Positions 8,388-17,685 of a stretch of 64,000 bases of DNA are shown piece by piece. The notes beneath the pieces are model-generated. The model was given only the letters and a program-made list of their open reading frames with translations. It searched no databases and was not told the origin of the DNA. Numbering within the stretch: the stretch's first letter is position 1; each line of letters opens with the position of its first letter. The position numbers and the translations under genes were made by a program. This DNA is from Methylosinus sp. C49 (lineage in GTDB: Bacteria; Pseudomonadota; Alphaproteobacteria; Rhizobiales; Beijerinckiaceae), in contig NZ_AP022332.1 in assembly GCF_009936375.1 (NCBI RefSeq), positions 3,380,501 to 3,444,500 of the forward strand. Direction: 5' to 3'.

Positions 8388-9502
8388 GCAGACACAGCGC
8401 CTTGCTTTCGAGGCATTACATGTTCTGGAAGAGCATCGAATAAATTGGCGATCACAACGTTGGACGCGTCGCGCTCTTTTTCGAACTGTTTCAGCGCGAG
8501 CGCGCGCATTCGGTCCAGGCTCTCCCGACTTTCATGCAGGCTTACAATAATGGCCAGCGCTTCGGTGACGAAGCTATCCTGGCTTGTCAGGATATAGCCA
8601 GCGGCGCCGATCTGATCGCTGATGCAACCGCGATGGCTTGCAATGACCGGCGTCCCATTAGCCAAAGCTTCGTACACAACAGTCGGCTGCGCCTCGTTAA
8701 CATAGTAACTCGGAAATACAAAAACATCGACATCTCGAAAAAATGCTTCCTTTGACTCGCCGTAAATCGCTCCTCGATAATCCAGAACGCCGCTCAACTC
8801 TTCTCTGAGCGATTCGAGAAGCAAATTGTCCGCGCTCTGCGTGATCGGCCCAGCCAATACCCCGACGATCGGCAGATTACGGAGTTTGGCCGCGCGAAGA
8901 ATCTCCAGAAATATGTAAAGACCTTTTTGAGCGTTGAGATTGCTGAGAAGGCCTATCCGAATCGCGTCATGTCGAGGCGCGTGCGAACAATCACTATTTA
9001 CAGAAATGAAGCCTGCGTTTGAAACGACAACCGCTTTCAAACGGGTCTGATAGGTTGCCGCCAGTTGTTCGCACATTCTCAAAGAGAGACATAAATGTAC
9101 GGCATCCGGCCCCGCGGCTCGCATAACGCCTGCCATAAGAGGCCGCCACTTGTTAATATAACTGTAGCTGTGATGGTGGAGGTAGATACGGTATCTCAAA
9201 AGCCGCGCAGAAACGACAAGAGCTAGAGTATACATAAGCCCAAGGCCGCCTTCTGCCGTTGAATAACAATGGTCGGCGCGCCTTGCCTGAAGCAACAGGC
9301 ACAAGATAGCCGCAAATGTCTTGATAGCTCTAGAAGCGTGGAATATAAAGCCTCGAGTCTTTACGCTGCTCGTTGTATTTTTGACAACAAGTCGATGGCC
9401 GCCGGCCTCGATACGTTGCGCGAGTTGCCTTGTAATGAATGTGAGTCCATTAACCGGCGGGGGTAGCTGACCGATAAATACAATATTTGTCATACTAGTC
9501 AT
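8384..9502 (-). CDS. Glycosyltransferase family 4
   Basis: About 372 residues. It opens MTSMTNIVFIGQLPPPVNGLTFITRQLA, the nucleotide-sugar transferase first strand with the common GQLPPPVNG segment, and later has IRIGLLSNLNAQKGLYIFLEIL and VFVFPSYYVNEAQPTVVYEALANGTPVIAS, the GT4 donor site. Starts at 9502 or 9493 are both possible; 9502 overlaps the previous stop by eight bases. Several poor-GC codons suggest a composition intermediate between neighbours. The role is repeat-unit assembly, donor unknown. Confidence 0.85.
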   Translation of the reverse strand: MTSMTNIVFIGQLPPPVNGLTFITRQLAQRIEAGGHRLVVKNTTSSVKTRGFIFHASRAIKTFAAILCLLLQARRADHCYSTAEGGLGLMYTLALVVSARLLRYRIYLHHHSYSYINKWRPLMAGVMRAAGPDAVHLCLSLRMCEQLAATYQTRLKAVVVSNAGFISVNSDCSHAPRHDAIRIGLLSNLNAQKGLYIFLEILRAAKLRNLPIVGVLAGPITQSADNLLLESLREELSGVLDYRGAIYGESKEAFFRDVDVFVFPSYYVNEAQPTVVYEALANGTPVIASHRGCISDQIGAAGYILTSQDSFVTEALAIIVSLHESRESLDRMRALALKQFEKERDASNVVIANLFDALPEHVMPRKQGAVSA

Positions 9503-10061
9503 CCCGCATGCGTTTTCCTCGTGGCATCGCCGGTGAACCGAACGCAATGGTCTCTTTGTCAATATTGCGTAAAACGGTGCTGCGCGCGCCGACGACCGCG
9601 GCTCTTCCAACGGTCACGCCTGGGCCAACAAACACATCACTCGCGATCCACGTCTGATCTTCTAGGACTATTGGAGAATTTTTATAGGAGAATGAGACAT
9701 CACGATGATCGTGCGACCCAGTACAAAGATAAGACCCCTGCGAAACGACGACATGGCACCCGATGGTGATGCAATCGAGACTATAAAGTTCAACGTGGTC
9801 GCCGATCCACGACCACTCGCCGATCTGGACCTTCCAAGGGTACGTCACACGAGCCGTGGGCCGCACCCTTACCTCGCTACCGACTTTTGCGCCGAAGAGA
9901 CGCAACAAAGTACGACGCCAAGCATAAAAGGGTTGTGGCGACATCCCGAACAAAGTTGCCTGAACGAGCTGCCAGAGCAGCACTACTAGACCGCCTCGCG
10001 CTCGATAGCCCGAAGGAACGCGAAAGCGTGACAGATCCTGAAACTCAGGCATCATATCCAT
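9495..10061 (-). CDS. WcaF-type sugar O-acetyltransferase
   Basis: 188 residues from the ATG at 10061, which has GGGGGT about ten bases upstream and places the start right before the conserved opening FQDLSRFRVPSGYRARG; a longer frame to 10148 would overlap the upstream gene by four bases. The rest is a left-handed beta-helix acyltransferase: hexapeptide-like repeats (IGEWSWIGDHVELYS, IGCHVVVSQGSYLCTGSHD, IASDVFVGPGVTVGRAAVVGA). The GSHD histidine is the expected catalytic residue. The pairing with a WcaI-like glycosyltransferase just upstream is the arrangement known from colanic-acid-type clusters. Acetylates the growing oligosaccharide, probably with acetyl-CoA. Confidence 0.85.
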   Translation of the reverse strand: MDMMPEFQDLSRFRVPSGYRARGGLVVLLWQLVQATLFGMSPQPFYAWRRTLLRLFGAKVGSEVRVRPTARVTYPWKVQIGEWSWIGDHVELYSLDCITIGCHVVVSQGSYLCTGSHDHRDVSFSYKNSPIVLEDQTWIASDVFVGPGVTVGRAAVVGARSTVLRNIDKETIAFGSPAMPRGKRMRDD

Positions 10062-10144
10062 ACCGTGCGCTACCCCCACAGCAATCGCAAATTCCCTTTG
10101 CCGCAACCAAAAGGTTGTTCGAGTGGCGTCGCGATCCATATAAG

Positions 10145-11467
10145 TCACCCACCGAAGAGCAATGCTTCATATTGCGGCAGCAGCGTTTGCGCGCTCATGG
10201 TTTCGACGAGGCGCAATCCTCTTTCAACGCGTCGCGTCCAATCGAGCTCGCGAGCAGCCAGTATGCCGTCGGCGAGCGCTTCACTATCGCCGGAGGGCGT
10301 CAACAGCGCGATGTCCGAAAGTAGGTCGTGCAACTCCGTATCGGGATCGGCGGTTGCGATGATAGGGCGGCCGCTCGCCAACATCCCGCCGAGCTTGGAT
10401 GGCAGGACGAGGTCGGCGGCCCCCTTCGACTGCGGCAACACATGCAAATCGGCGAGAGCGAGCAATTCATTCATTCTCTCTACCGGTTGAATTGGTAGGA
10501 AGCGAACATTGGGGAGGTCGGCAGATTGTCGTTGCAGCGCCTCACGCATAGGACCAGCGCCCGCGACGACGCAATATAGATCATGTTCCGATGCGAGCCT
10601 TCGCGCCGCCTCGATCAGGATCTCCAGCGCCTGTTTGGGACCCAGGTTGCCGGCGTAGAGCACGACGAAAGCGTTCGCCGGTAGAGCGAGTTCCTCACGA
10701 AAAGGACTACAAGCCTTGGGCGCGGGCGAAATAGCCGTGATGTCGACCCAATTCCGCAAAACCGATATTTTTTCCGACGATAGTCGTTTGACGACCAGCG
10801 CCTCGTTCATCTTGCGGGAAATCGTGATAATTTTGTCGAACCCGTCCAAGAGCCACCGCTCGACGCCATTTGCGAGCTTCCGAACGGCGCCGCCTTTCAG
10901 GGGACCGACCTCGAATGCCGCATCCACTTCGAGGTCTTGAACATGGAGCAGGCTACGCGCTCCGACGAGCTTTGCCGCCAACAGGGCCACCGGCGCGGAC
11001 ATCAGCGTCGGTTCGATACAAATCACGACATCCGGTCGGAAGGAAATGATCCGCCACGCGACCACCGGCGCCGCAGACACAGCGAAACTCAACGGAGCCA
11101 ATAGTCGCCACAGACCGGGAGCCCCTGCCCTCAACGCGATCGGACATCGCGTCACTCGGATAGACCCGACGAACTCCGTTGCATAAACGCCCCCACGGTA
11201 AGGCGCGCGCACGAACCAGCCAGGATAGTGAGGCGGAGCGGTGACGACCTCGATCTCGTGGCCTCTCGATTCGAGATACCGAGCCAACTCGGTCGTGTAT
11301 TTTCCACACCCAATCAATTCCGGCATGAAATTGATGGCATGGATCAAGATTTTTTGGGCAGATTCTCTATATTTAACATCATGGCAGCAAATACTATCGG
11401 ATAATCTGTCGTCAACTTCTGAATTTGAAGCGCCATTCCTTTCATAGTCCGCGCCAACCCCGCTCAT
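10145..11467 (-). CDS. WcaI-type glycosyltransferase
   Basis: 440 residues. The N-terminal domain ILIHAINFMPELIGCGKYTTELARYLESRGHEIEVVTAPPHYPGW is characteristic of the WcaI colanic-acid biosynthesis family; LLHVQDLEVDAAFEVG and VLYAGNLGPKQALEILIEAARRL follow. About 35 extra residues before the conserved part make the exact start uncertain. First gene of its minus-strand block; the 756 bases upstream have no gene, so the promoter of this block should lie there. Expected to transfer a sugar (fucose in the classical family) onto the lipid-linked intermediate. Confidence 0.85.
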   Translation of the reverse strand: MSGVGADYERNGASNSEVDDRLSDSICCHDVKYRESAQKILIHAINFMPELIGCGKYTTELARYLESRGHEIEVVTAPPHYPGWFVRAPYRGGVYATEFVGSIRVTRCPIALRAGAPGLWRLLAPLSFAVSAAPVVAWRIISFRPDVVICIEPTLMSAPVALLAAKLVGARSLLHVQDLEVDAAFEVGPLKGGAVRKLANGVERWLLDGFDKIITISRKMNEALVVKRLSSEKISVLRNWVDITAISPAPKACSPFREELALPANAFVVLYAGNLGPKQALEILIEAARRLASEHDLYCVVAGAGPMREALQRQSADLPNVRFLPIQPVERMNELLALADLHVLPQSKGAADLVLPSKLGGMLASGRPIIATADPDTELHDLLSDIALLTPSGDSEALADGILAARELDWTRRVERGLRLVETMSAQTLLPQYEALLFGG

Positions 11468-12223
11468 CGTACAGCTCTTCTATAAAATCAAAAGCGGAAA
11501 TTACCAAAGATCATTCGGGTTGTCCGACCGCCGAATTTTGGGCAGTCCAGAAAACTCTTATGTCTTTCTCGACGAAAGGGAACGGATAGCGTCCCTGCGC
11601 AGCTCATCCCTTGAATAGCTGCCGCACTTTGGGTGAATCTCTCGATTCGGCCCAAATTGAACGCGACGTCGGATATGCGCTCGCCGTCCGACCCAGATAA
11701 GCTACGCGTGCTCCTTATAAACACCTCTAACTTGGCCGACAAGACAAAGGTAGTCTTGCCTGCCATGCACAGTTAACGGCGGCAGCGATCGTCCCCGTAG
11801 AGAGAGTTCATTCCGTCGCTATCAGTTGTTTGCGACATCGGCTATGTTCTCGCTCGACCATCGCGACGGGTCGTGCCCCACCGGTGGCCGCCGCACGCCG
11901 CTCGCGCTACGGAGTTATGAAAAGCGCGCTTCGCGAGTGGCTTGCTCCTGAACTGCTACGCCACTGGTGGAGGCACGACCAAACGTGGACGCGTCCAGAA
12001 TGCACGGTCCTCGAAGCGGTGAAAAAGCCGAACGCCTCGCTGAGGTCCGCGCGCCGAACCGCCTGAAAACCCATCGTCACGAATAAGAACGGATAGAGGA
12101 ACACGAACTGATTTGGTTCCGAAAGGCGTATGCTGATCGCTCAGCGCTCAACGCCCTTTTTGAAATATTCGTCGCGTTGCTGGCCTTTCGAGAAATTGGC
12201 AGCGGCATCGATGCGAGCCCTGC
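11468..12223. other. Intergenic region upstream of glycosyltransferase block
   Basis: About 755 bases with no gene I can support. A minus-strand frame near 11930-12130 gives a short hydrophobic stretch (FVFLYPFLFVTMGFQAV) that could be a decayed membrane-protein piece. The region is the expected promoter/leader of the block ending at 1414 and would be the natural target of the NusG-like protein encoded next to it; I looked for an ops-like GGCGGTAG element and did not find one. Confidence 0.45.
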
Positions 12224-12772
12224 TCATCCGAGCGGTTCGACCTGTTCGCGTCTGAGCTTTGCGCGAACATGTCCGCCCATAATTTCGAGCAACACCTCTA
12301 TGCGACCCGAGTCGTCCAGGCGTTCGAGCAGGCCGAGCGCCTCGGAAAATGGACCGCTGATGAGCCTGACTTTTTGACCAAGCTGCAAATTATGTTCGAA
12401 GCGAAGCTGGCCGCGATCGTTGGAGGATTGGATCAGCGTTTCGACGACGCCGTAAGGCACGGGCAGCGGACGATCCTGCGCCATAAAGAGAGTCGCTATC
12501 CCGATCGTGCCGTTGACACTACGCCATCGGTCGCGATCGAGATCGAGCGCCACGAAAATGTAGCGCGGAAACACAGGCGCGAGCACATTGCGCATTCGTC
12601 GCGCATGACGAACTGTTTTGATCCGCCGCGGCATGAAATGACGAAACCCTTGCACTCTCAGGCGCTGCTCTACCGATGTCTCCTTATGCGGCAGCGTATG
12701 CGCGAGGTACCAGCGCTCTCCCGGAGCCAGCTCTATGTCTTCCCTGAGACGAGCTTTGTCGCCGCCATCCAT
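12224..12772 (-). CDS. NusG/RfaH-like transcription elongation factor
   Basis: 182 residues. The N-terminal NGN domain starts RWYLAHTLPHKETSVEQRLRVQGFRHFMPR and continues with the VFPRYIFVALDLDRDRWRSVNGTIGI segment; a KOW-type domain follows (LGQKVRLISGPFSEALGLLERLDDSGRIEVLLEIMGG). This is the arrangement of NusG paralogues (RfaH, UpxY, LoaP groups) that help RNA polymerase read through long polysaccharide operons. Being inside the locus, between the chain-length kinase and the glycosyltransferases, it probably serves this cluster. It is a specialised copy, as the housekeeping nusG sits beside secE and ribosomal genes in bacteria. Confidence 0.85.
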   Translation of the reverse strand: MDGGDKARLREDIELAPGERWYLAHTLPHKETSVEQRLRVQGFRHFMPRRIKTVRHARRMRNVLAPVFPRYIFVALDLDRDRWRSVNGTIGIATLFMAQDRPLPVPYGVVETLIQSSNDRGQLRFEHNLQLGQKVRLISGPFSEALGLLERLDDSGRIEVLLEIMGGHVRAKLRREQVEPLG

Positions 12773-12870
12773 TCAGAATACCCCACAAAAAAATTCACGA
12801 CCTGAACTTCATTCCGAGCACGAAGTAGCATGCAAGAAACGTCTCGAGCCCGGAGGACCGATCTCGATCA

Positions 12871-13545
12871 TTATAGCCCGAGCCCGATTGCGCGGATCCA
12901 GGCGGAGCCTGCAGCGCCACGCATCCGCAGATCATTGATGATCGCTTCCCGAGTCGCTTCCGGCTTCGTCCCGAGAACAACCACGAGTCGGCGACGAATA
13001 CGCTCATCTATTCGTCCATTGAGCTCGATCAACTGGCTGATGACCGCGCGTTTCCCTTCCGGCGGAAGAAACTCCCAAATCACACTCGAGAACAAAACTC
13101 GGCTTTCGATGATGCGCGCTTCATGCGGCGCTGTGACCTTCGACATCTCCAACGCCTCGAGCGTTCGTTCTAGAGGCGCGCCTTGCCTCCATCGTAATTT
13201 TGCGAGTTCCATCCACGCCTTTCCGGAAGTCGGAACCCGGTCGAGTAGATCGACCAGGCCGCCGGAAAAGCGATCGTCATCACCCGAATTTCCGAGCAGC
13301 GTCGCTCGGAGATCGAGCATTCTCGTCGCGACGCCATCCATGTCTCGGAACGCCGCGAGCTCGGCGAGCAGCTCTTCGTCGGCGTGCAGACGCGAAGCCT
13401 CGGGCTCCGAATGCGCCGTGGCTTCCGTGTGCTTGTCGAATTGGTCGACGACCCGCTCCGCCTCGAGGAGTATCAAACCCTGCCGGATGAGAAGAGCCGA
13501 AAGCGCCAACGCGCAGACGGATATTGCAATCGAACGGTACCGCAT
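12871..13545 (-). CDS. Membrane-anchored protein of unknown function
   Basis: 224 residues from MRYRSIAISVCALALSALLIRQG, a single N-terminal membrane anchor, followed by a mostly helical, charged periplasmic part containing a TPR-like stretch (GKAWMELAKLRWRQGAPLERTLEALEMS). It starts 11 bases after the autokinase stop and so belongs to the same operon. Such proteins are sometimes seen next to Wzy-Wzc modules, but I do not recognise a named family. A role in assembly of the export machinery is possible by context only. Confidence 0.7.
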   Translation of the reverse strand: MRYRSIAISVCALALSALLIRQGLILLEAERVVDQFDKHTEATAHSEPEASRLHADEELLAELAAFRDMDGVATRMLDLRATLLGNSGDDDRFSGGLVDLLDRVPTSGKAWMELAKLRWRQGAPLERTLEALEMSKVTAPHEARIIESRVLFSSVIWEFLPPEGKRAVISQLIELNGRIDERIRRRLVVVLGTKPEATREAIINDLRMRGAAGSAWIRAIGLGL

Positions 13546-13555
13546 GCCGCGAAAC

Positions 13556-15778
13556 TCAATTCTGGTAGTATTTCTTGTAATATTTCCCATAGTACTGACT
13601 ATAGGCGCCATATCTCGGCGCCTGACTCTCGTCCACTAGGCTCAAGGCGGCGCCGGCGAGCTTATGATGCTGCATAAAATATTGGATATGTTCCGCCACG
13701 GTCTCCCGCGGAGTCATTCGCCACCTTACGGAAAAGACCACCTTATCGGCGAGGCTGGCCAAGACCTTCGCATCGATGACCGGACCGACCGGCGGTGAAT
13801 CGACGACAATGTAGTCGAAGAGATCCCGCAGCTTTTCGCTGAGCTGGCGCATGCGCTCCGACCCTAGGAGATCCGGCGGATTCTGCGATTTCGAACCAGC
13901 CGGCAAAACCGTGAGGTCATCGAGACGAATGACAGCTTGCTCCAACGGAACGGCGCTCGTCAAGAAATCCACGAGTCCCGGCTTCGCCTCCGCGCCGAAC
14001 TGCTTGCTGATGGATGGATGGCGCAGATCCCCGTCGATCAGCATGACGCGCATTCCCGCTTTCACAGCGGACCAGGCGAGCGACTGGGCGAGCGTCGACT
14101 TCCCTTCGCTCGGGAAGGAGGAGGTCACGAGAATCACCTTGGCCGGATTGTCGACGTCGGCCATTTGTATGCCGACCCTTATGTTACGGATCGACTCGGC
14201 GTAGCGAGACAGCGGCTTGGCGATGACATAGCGCGCCGGCTCCAGAGTTTTTCCGTCCACTTCGCGATCCTTGGCGCTCAGCAATGGAAGTGACGCGAGG
14301 ACAGGCGTTCCGAGCTTTTCCTCGATCTCGCGCGACGAGAGGAATCCGGAATTCAGCATATCGAGAGCGACGGCGCCGCCGATCCCGATCAGAAGGCCGA
14401 CGACTCCTGCGAGAGACAGAACGAGCCCCTTTTTCGGAAAGGAAGGCGCTCCAGGCCTGATCGCCGGAGAAATGACCCTGGCCTCGTTCTCCTCGAATGT
14501 CGATTGCTCTTGAGTGATCTTGGCGCGGGACAAAAAATTCTCGAACAGCGTCTTGTTCGCGGCGTTTATTCGCTCGAGCTCGCGCAGCCTCACGCCGACG
14601 CCGCCGTCTATGCCCGTCTCGCCCGTGACCCGCTTCAAGCTCGCGTCGAGCGATTCCTCGCGGGATTTCGCGACGTCGTAATCATTCTTCAGATTCGTCA
14701 GAATACGCTGCACCTCCGCAGCGATCGAGCGCTCGATGTCCCGCTTTTCCGCGCGCGTGTTGATCAGCATCGGGTGCTGAACATCGTAGCGTGTGGAGAG
14801 ATCGGCCTCCTTCCTCGCGACCTCGGCCTGCTGCTTGCGAAGATCGGCGATCACGGTCGAACGGACGACGTCAGGGATGGCCTGCAAATTGCCGCCCTTC
14901 TGCATCACTTGAGCGACCTGCTCATATTTGGCGCGCTTCTCGGCGGTTTCGGCGCGAGCGGCAATGAGCTTTCCATTCAGTTCCGACAGTTGCTGCTCGG
15001 AAATAGTAACCTTGGCGTCCGCATTGGTGGTGACGAGATTATGCTCCTTGCGGAAGTCGGCGACCGCCTCTTCCGATTGTCGCAATGTTTCGCGCAACGA
15101 CTCCATGCGCTCGGTGAGCCAACTGGAGGCGCGTTTGGCGGCGTCGTAGCGTGCGTCGAGCCGATCGACGACGAAGGCGTCGGCGACGGCATTGGTCAAA
15201 CGAACCGCCTTTGCCGGATCCTCGGAGGTAACCGAAATAGAGAGGACAAAGGTCCTGTTGACGCGCTGGACCTCGAGCGCGTTCCGCAACCGTTGGATCG
15301 AGGCCAACACATCCGGAGGAATCTGATCGGCGGCTTGAGCCTCGACCTTGCCTGCCGGTTCGGAAGACGAAAAAAGTCCTGTGAGGAAGCCGAAAAGCCC
15401 CAACTTCTGCGACTGTCCGAACTCCTTATCCTGCGTCAGCTTCTCCTTCTCGACGACTCGTCGAAGCAGGTTGATCGACTGGATGACCGAGACCTGACTG
15501 TCGACATTGGAGGTCTCGAGATTGAGTTCCGGCAAGATTTGCTCCGCGCCGAAGATTTTCTCTTTCCGTGGCTCGAGAAGGATCTGCGCTGTCGCCGTGA
15601 AACGCGGCGTGACCATCAGCAGCGCGAGGAAGGCTACCGCCATCACGACGATGGCCGTCGCGACGACCACCTTCCAACGGCGCCAGAAAAAGTCCTGCAA
15701 TTGGCGCAGATCGATGGCGTCGCTCTCTCCGCCATCCGAGTTCACTTGCGTCAACGCCTTGGAAATCTGGCCATGCAT
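13556..15778 (-). CDS. Wzc/GumC-type chain-length regulator with tyrosine autokinase
   Basis: 740 residues. N-terminal Wzz domain with a membrane helix at about residues 38-57 and a long coiled coil (about 180-400), then a second helix (LVLSLAGVVGLLIGIGGAVALD). The cytoplasmic kinase has Walker A (SSFPSEGKSTL, about residue 550), Walker A' (MLIDGDLRHP) and Walker B (DYIVVDSPP). The C-terminus is a tyrosine cluster (YGAYSQYYGKYYKKYYQN) used for autophosphorylation. The ATG at 15778 is preferred over TTG at 15781 because GGGA lies about ten bases upstream. Controls polymer length and export in Wzy-dependent exopolysaccharide synthesis. Confidence 0.93.
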   Translation of the reverse strand: MHGQISKALTQVNSDGGESDAIDLRQLQDFFWRRWKVVVATAIVVMAVAFLALLMVTPRFTATAQILLEPRKEKIFGAEQILPELNLETSNVDSQVSVIQSINLLRRVVEKEKLTQDKEFGQSQKLGLFGFLTGLFSSSEPAGKVEAQAADQIPPDVLASIQRLRNALEVQRVNRTFVLSISVTSEDPAKAVRLTNAVADAFVVDRLDARYDAAKRASSWLTERMESLRETLRQSEEAVADFRKEHNLVTTNADAKVTISEQQLSELNGKLIAARAETAEKRAKYEQVAQVMQKGGNLQAIPDVVRSTVIADLRKQQAEVARKEADLSTRYDVQHPMLINTRAEKRDIERSIAAEVQRILTNLKNDYDVAKSREESLDASLKRVTGETGIDGGVGVRLRELERINAANKTLFENFLSRAKITQEQSTFEENEARVISPAIRPGAPSFPKKGLVLSLAGVVGLLIGIGGAVALDMLNSGFLSSREIEEKLGTPVLASLPLLSAKDREVDGKTLEPARYVIAKPLSRYAESIRNIRVGIQMADVDNPAKVILVTSSFPSEGKSTLAQSLAWSAVKAGMRVMLIDGDLRHPSISKQFGAEAKPGLVDFLTSAVPLEQAVIRLDDLTVLPAGSKSQNPPDLLGSERMRQLSEKLRDLFDYIVVDSPPVGPVIDAKVLASLADKVVFSVRWRMTPRETVAEHIQYFMQHHKLAGAALSLVDESQAPRYGAYSQYYGKYYKKYYQN

Positions 15779-15876
15779 CAATCGAATGTCCCTTTAGGGC
15801 CAAAGCAACGTTTTAGATGTTTCAAGTCACTAGCATATCTGCCGCGGATTGCGAAGCGGCTCGCGTCGAAACCGCC

Positions 15877-17421
15877 TCAACGATCCGTCGCGACCGATCC
15901 GCTCCAAGATTGCGCGACCCCGGCCCCCAGCAACGCGACCCAGGTCAGGGCGACGGCCTGCATCTGCACGCTGAAATCCACGAAGGCGTGGAGCGCCACG
16001 ACCACAGTGGCGGCGCAGGCGACCAGCGGGGCCGACGCCGCCCTTTGTCTCTCGATCGCGCCCAGAACGCAGCGCACGAACAGCACGCCCAAGCCGAGAA
16101 AGAACAGAACAGCGACGGGAACGCCCAAACCTTGCAGCGCTTCGAGATAGCTGTTGTGGGCCATGTCCCAGACCCCGAACGGACCGATGGTCCCGTCCCG
16201 ATACATCGGGAACACTTCCGAAAATGTTCCGTCGCCGAAGCCGAACAAAGGCGCATCGAGAATAGAACGCCATGTCAATCCATAGACGGCCAGACGGTCA
16301 TCGGACGCAAACCCGTTGACGGAGAGGCGATCGGCGAGAAAGTCGCCGTAATTGAACAGCGCCACGCCCGTGGCGAGGCCGGCAGTCAGCAGGCCGAAGC
16401 CGGCGCCGATCGCATTCTTGCGCCCGCGGACGCCGGCGAGCAGTAGGATCGTCAGCAGGCCGCCGAGGCTCGCTGACACGCCGCCGCGCGATCCGGTTAG
16501 GACCAGCGCCGCGCCGATGACCAGCACGACGCCGATCCAGACGGCCCCTCCTGCGACTGTCAGCGCTAACAGGCCAGCGAGGCGGCGCGAGATTGCCGCG
16601 GCCTTCCCCTCCCCCCGGGAAATATAGAAGTTCAATAGAATCCCGAGGGCGCTCATCAAGCCGAGGCCCGCATAGGTCGCATAGCTATTGCGGTTCACGA
16701 AGGTCGAGGTGAGGGAATCATTGTAGGTGACCTTGCCGAACCACAAGATCGTGTTCGGGAAGACGAAAAATGCGACGATTCCATAGGCTGCGTAAGCCGC
16801 CCCTGCCAGCGCCAAAAACCGCACGAGCGATTGCGCCCGCGCCGAGGAGCGGCAGAGTTGGAGCGCGAGCCAGAAGGCGGCGCAGCAGGTGAGGAAACGT
16901 GTCGCCGCGAGAACTGTGGCGTCCCGATTGACCGTGATGCTCCCCGCAATGTCGCTCCCCGAGGCCTCGCGCGCCATTTGCCAGATCGGATTGTGATAGC
17001 CGGCCGGGATCCAATGGGTGATCTGGATCAGCGTCCATCCGAAAACGACCGCACAGGCCGTAGCCGGAAACCAGATTCGGTAGAGCGCGACAGCGTGGCG
17101 CCGTCCAGAGACAATTCGAACCAGCTCGAAAGCGATCACCAGCCCGCCGACCCAGATCGCATTGACGCCCCATGCCAATGAGCGATCGGAAGCGAACCAG
17201 AAAGGCGCCCAGCCGAGAGCTGCGAGAAAGAGAAAGAAGATAAGGTCGTCCAGCGCCGCCGAGACGCGCGACAGACGCCGTTCGGATTCTTTCGGAGCCG
17301 CGATTTCTGGCAATGCTTCTTCGCCGTCACCCTCTTCCGGGGATGGCGCGAGCCAAGGGGTTCTCTCGCTTCGAGCCCTGCCCTGCTGGCCAGAAATTTT
17401 ATGATCGTGCCGATCCCGCAT
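15877..17421 (-). CDS. O-antigen ligase/polymerase family membrane protein
   Basis: 514 residues. After an acidic, probably cytoplasmic N-terminus of about 60 residues come ten or more hydrophobic helices. The large loop near the C-terminus contains MAHNSYLEALQGLGVPVAV, the conserved H-N-x-[YF]-L-E region of the Wzy_C/WaaL superfamily. It is the first gene of the minus-strand EPS operon and is followed by the autokinase 98 bases on. Either the main polymerase or a ligase-like enzyme; together with the protein at 3216-4538 the locus has two candidates for polymerisation. The N-terminal start could be shorter. Confidence 0.85.
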   Translation of the reverse strand: MRDRHDHKISGQQGRARSERTPWLAPSPEEGDGEEALPEIAAPKESERRLSRVSAALDDLIFFLFLAALGWAPFWFASDRSLAWGVNAIWVGGLVIAFELVRIVSGRRHAVALYRIWFPATACAVVFGWTLIQITHWIPAGYHNPIWQMAREASGSDIAGSITVNRDATVLAATRFLTCCAAFWLALQLCRSSARAQSLVRFLALAGAAYAAYGIVAFFVFPNTILWFGKVTYNDSLTSTFVNRNSYATYAGLGLMSALGILLNFYISRGEGKAAAISRRLAGLLALTVAGGAVWIGVVLVIGAALVLTGSRGGVSASLGGLLTILLLAGVRGRKNAIGAGFGLLTAGLATGVALFNYGDFLADRLSVNGFASDDRLAVYGLTWRSILDAPLFGFGDGTFSEVFPMYRDGTIGPFGVWDMAHNSYLEALQGLGVPVAVLFFLGLGVLFVRCVLGAIERQRAASAPLVACAATVVVALHAFVDFSVQMQAVALTWVALLGAGVAQSWSGSVATDR

Positions 17422-17475
17422 TTCGCTTCCGACGCGTCGGCTCGATCAACGAGACGATCGACCGCAACTAATTGC

Positions 17476-17495
17476 CGTTCAATTGTATTTGAACG
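17476..17495. promoter_or_regulatory. Operator-like dyad before the EPS operon
   Basis: CGTTCAA (17476-17482), six bases, TTGAACG (17489-17495): a perfect 7-bp dyad 55 bases upstream of the first EPS operon gene. The spacing and AT-rich centre resemble a dimeric repressor or activator site. The regulator is not identified. Confidence 0.45.
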
Positions 17496-17610
17496 AGCAA
17501 TATCGCAAAGGTCGAGTTGGCACAACCGACTTTCGGGTAAGACGGCTATAGGAAAAGCGCTTTGACTTTTCGGAAATCGGCCGATCGACATACGCTCCTC
17601 TCTCACGGAA

Positions 17611-17650
17611 AAGACGCGGCGTCGCGAGAGAGGGCGCGACGCCGCGTCTT
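17611..17650 (-). terminator. Rho-independent terminator
   Basis: A perfect 16-bp stem: AAGACGCGGCGTCGCG (17611-17626) and its complement (17635-17650) with an 8-base loop. Read on the minus strand the stem is followed by TTTTCC. It ends the transcript of the 17686-18261 gene and insulates it from the EPS operon promoter. Confidence 0.85.
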
Positions 17651-17685
17651 GCCGAGGCTGGGTCCTCGGCGAATGCCCCCGCGCC

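Noticed and set aside
11468-12223. ops/JUMPstart-like element for the NusG-like factor
   Set aside because: No GGCGGTAG or close variant was found on the relevant strand.
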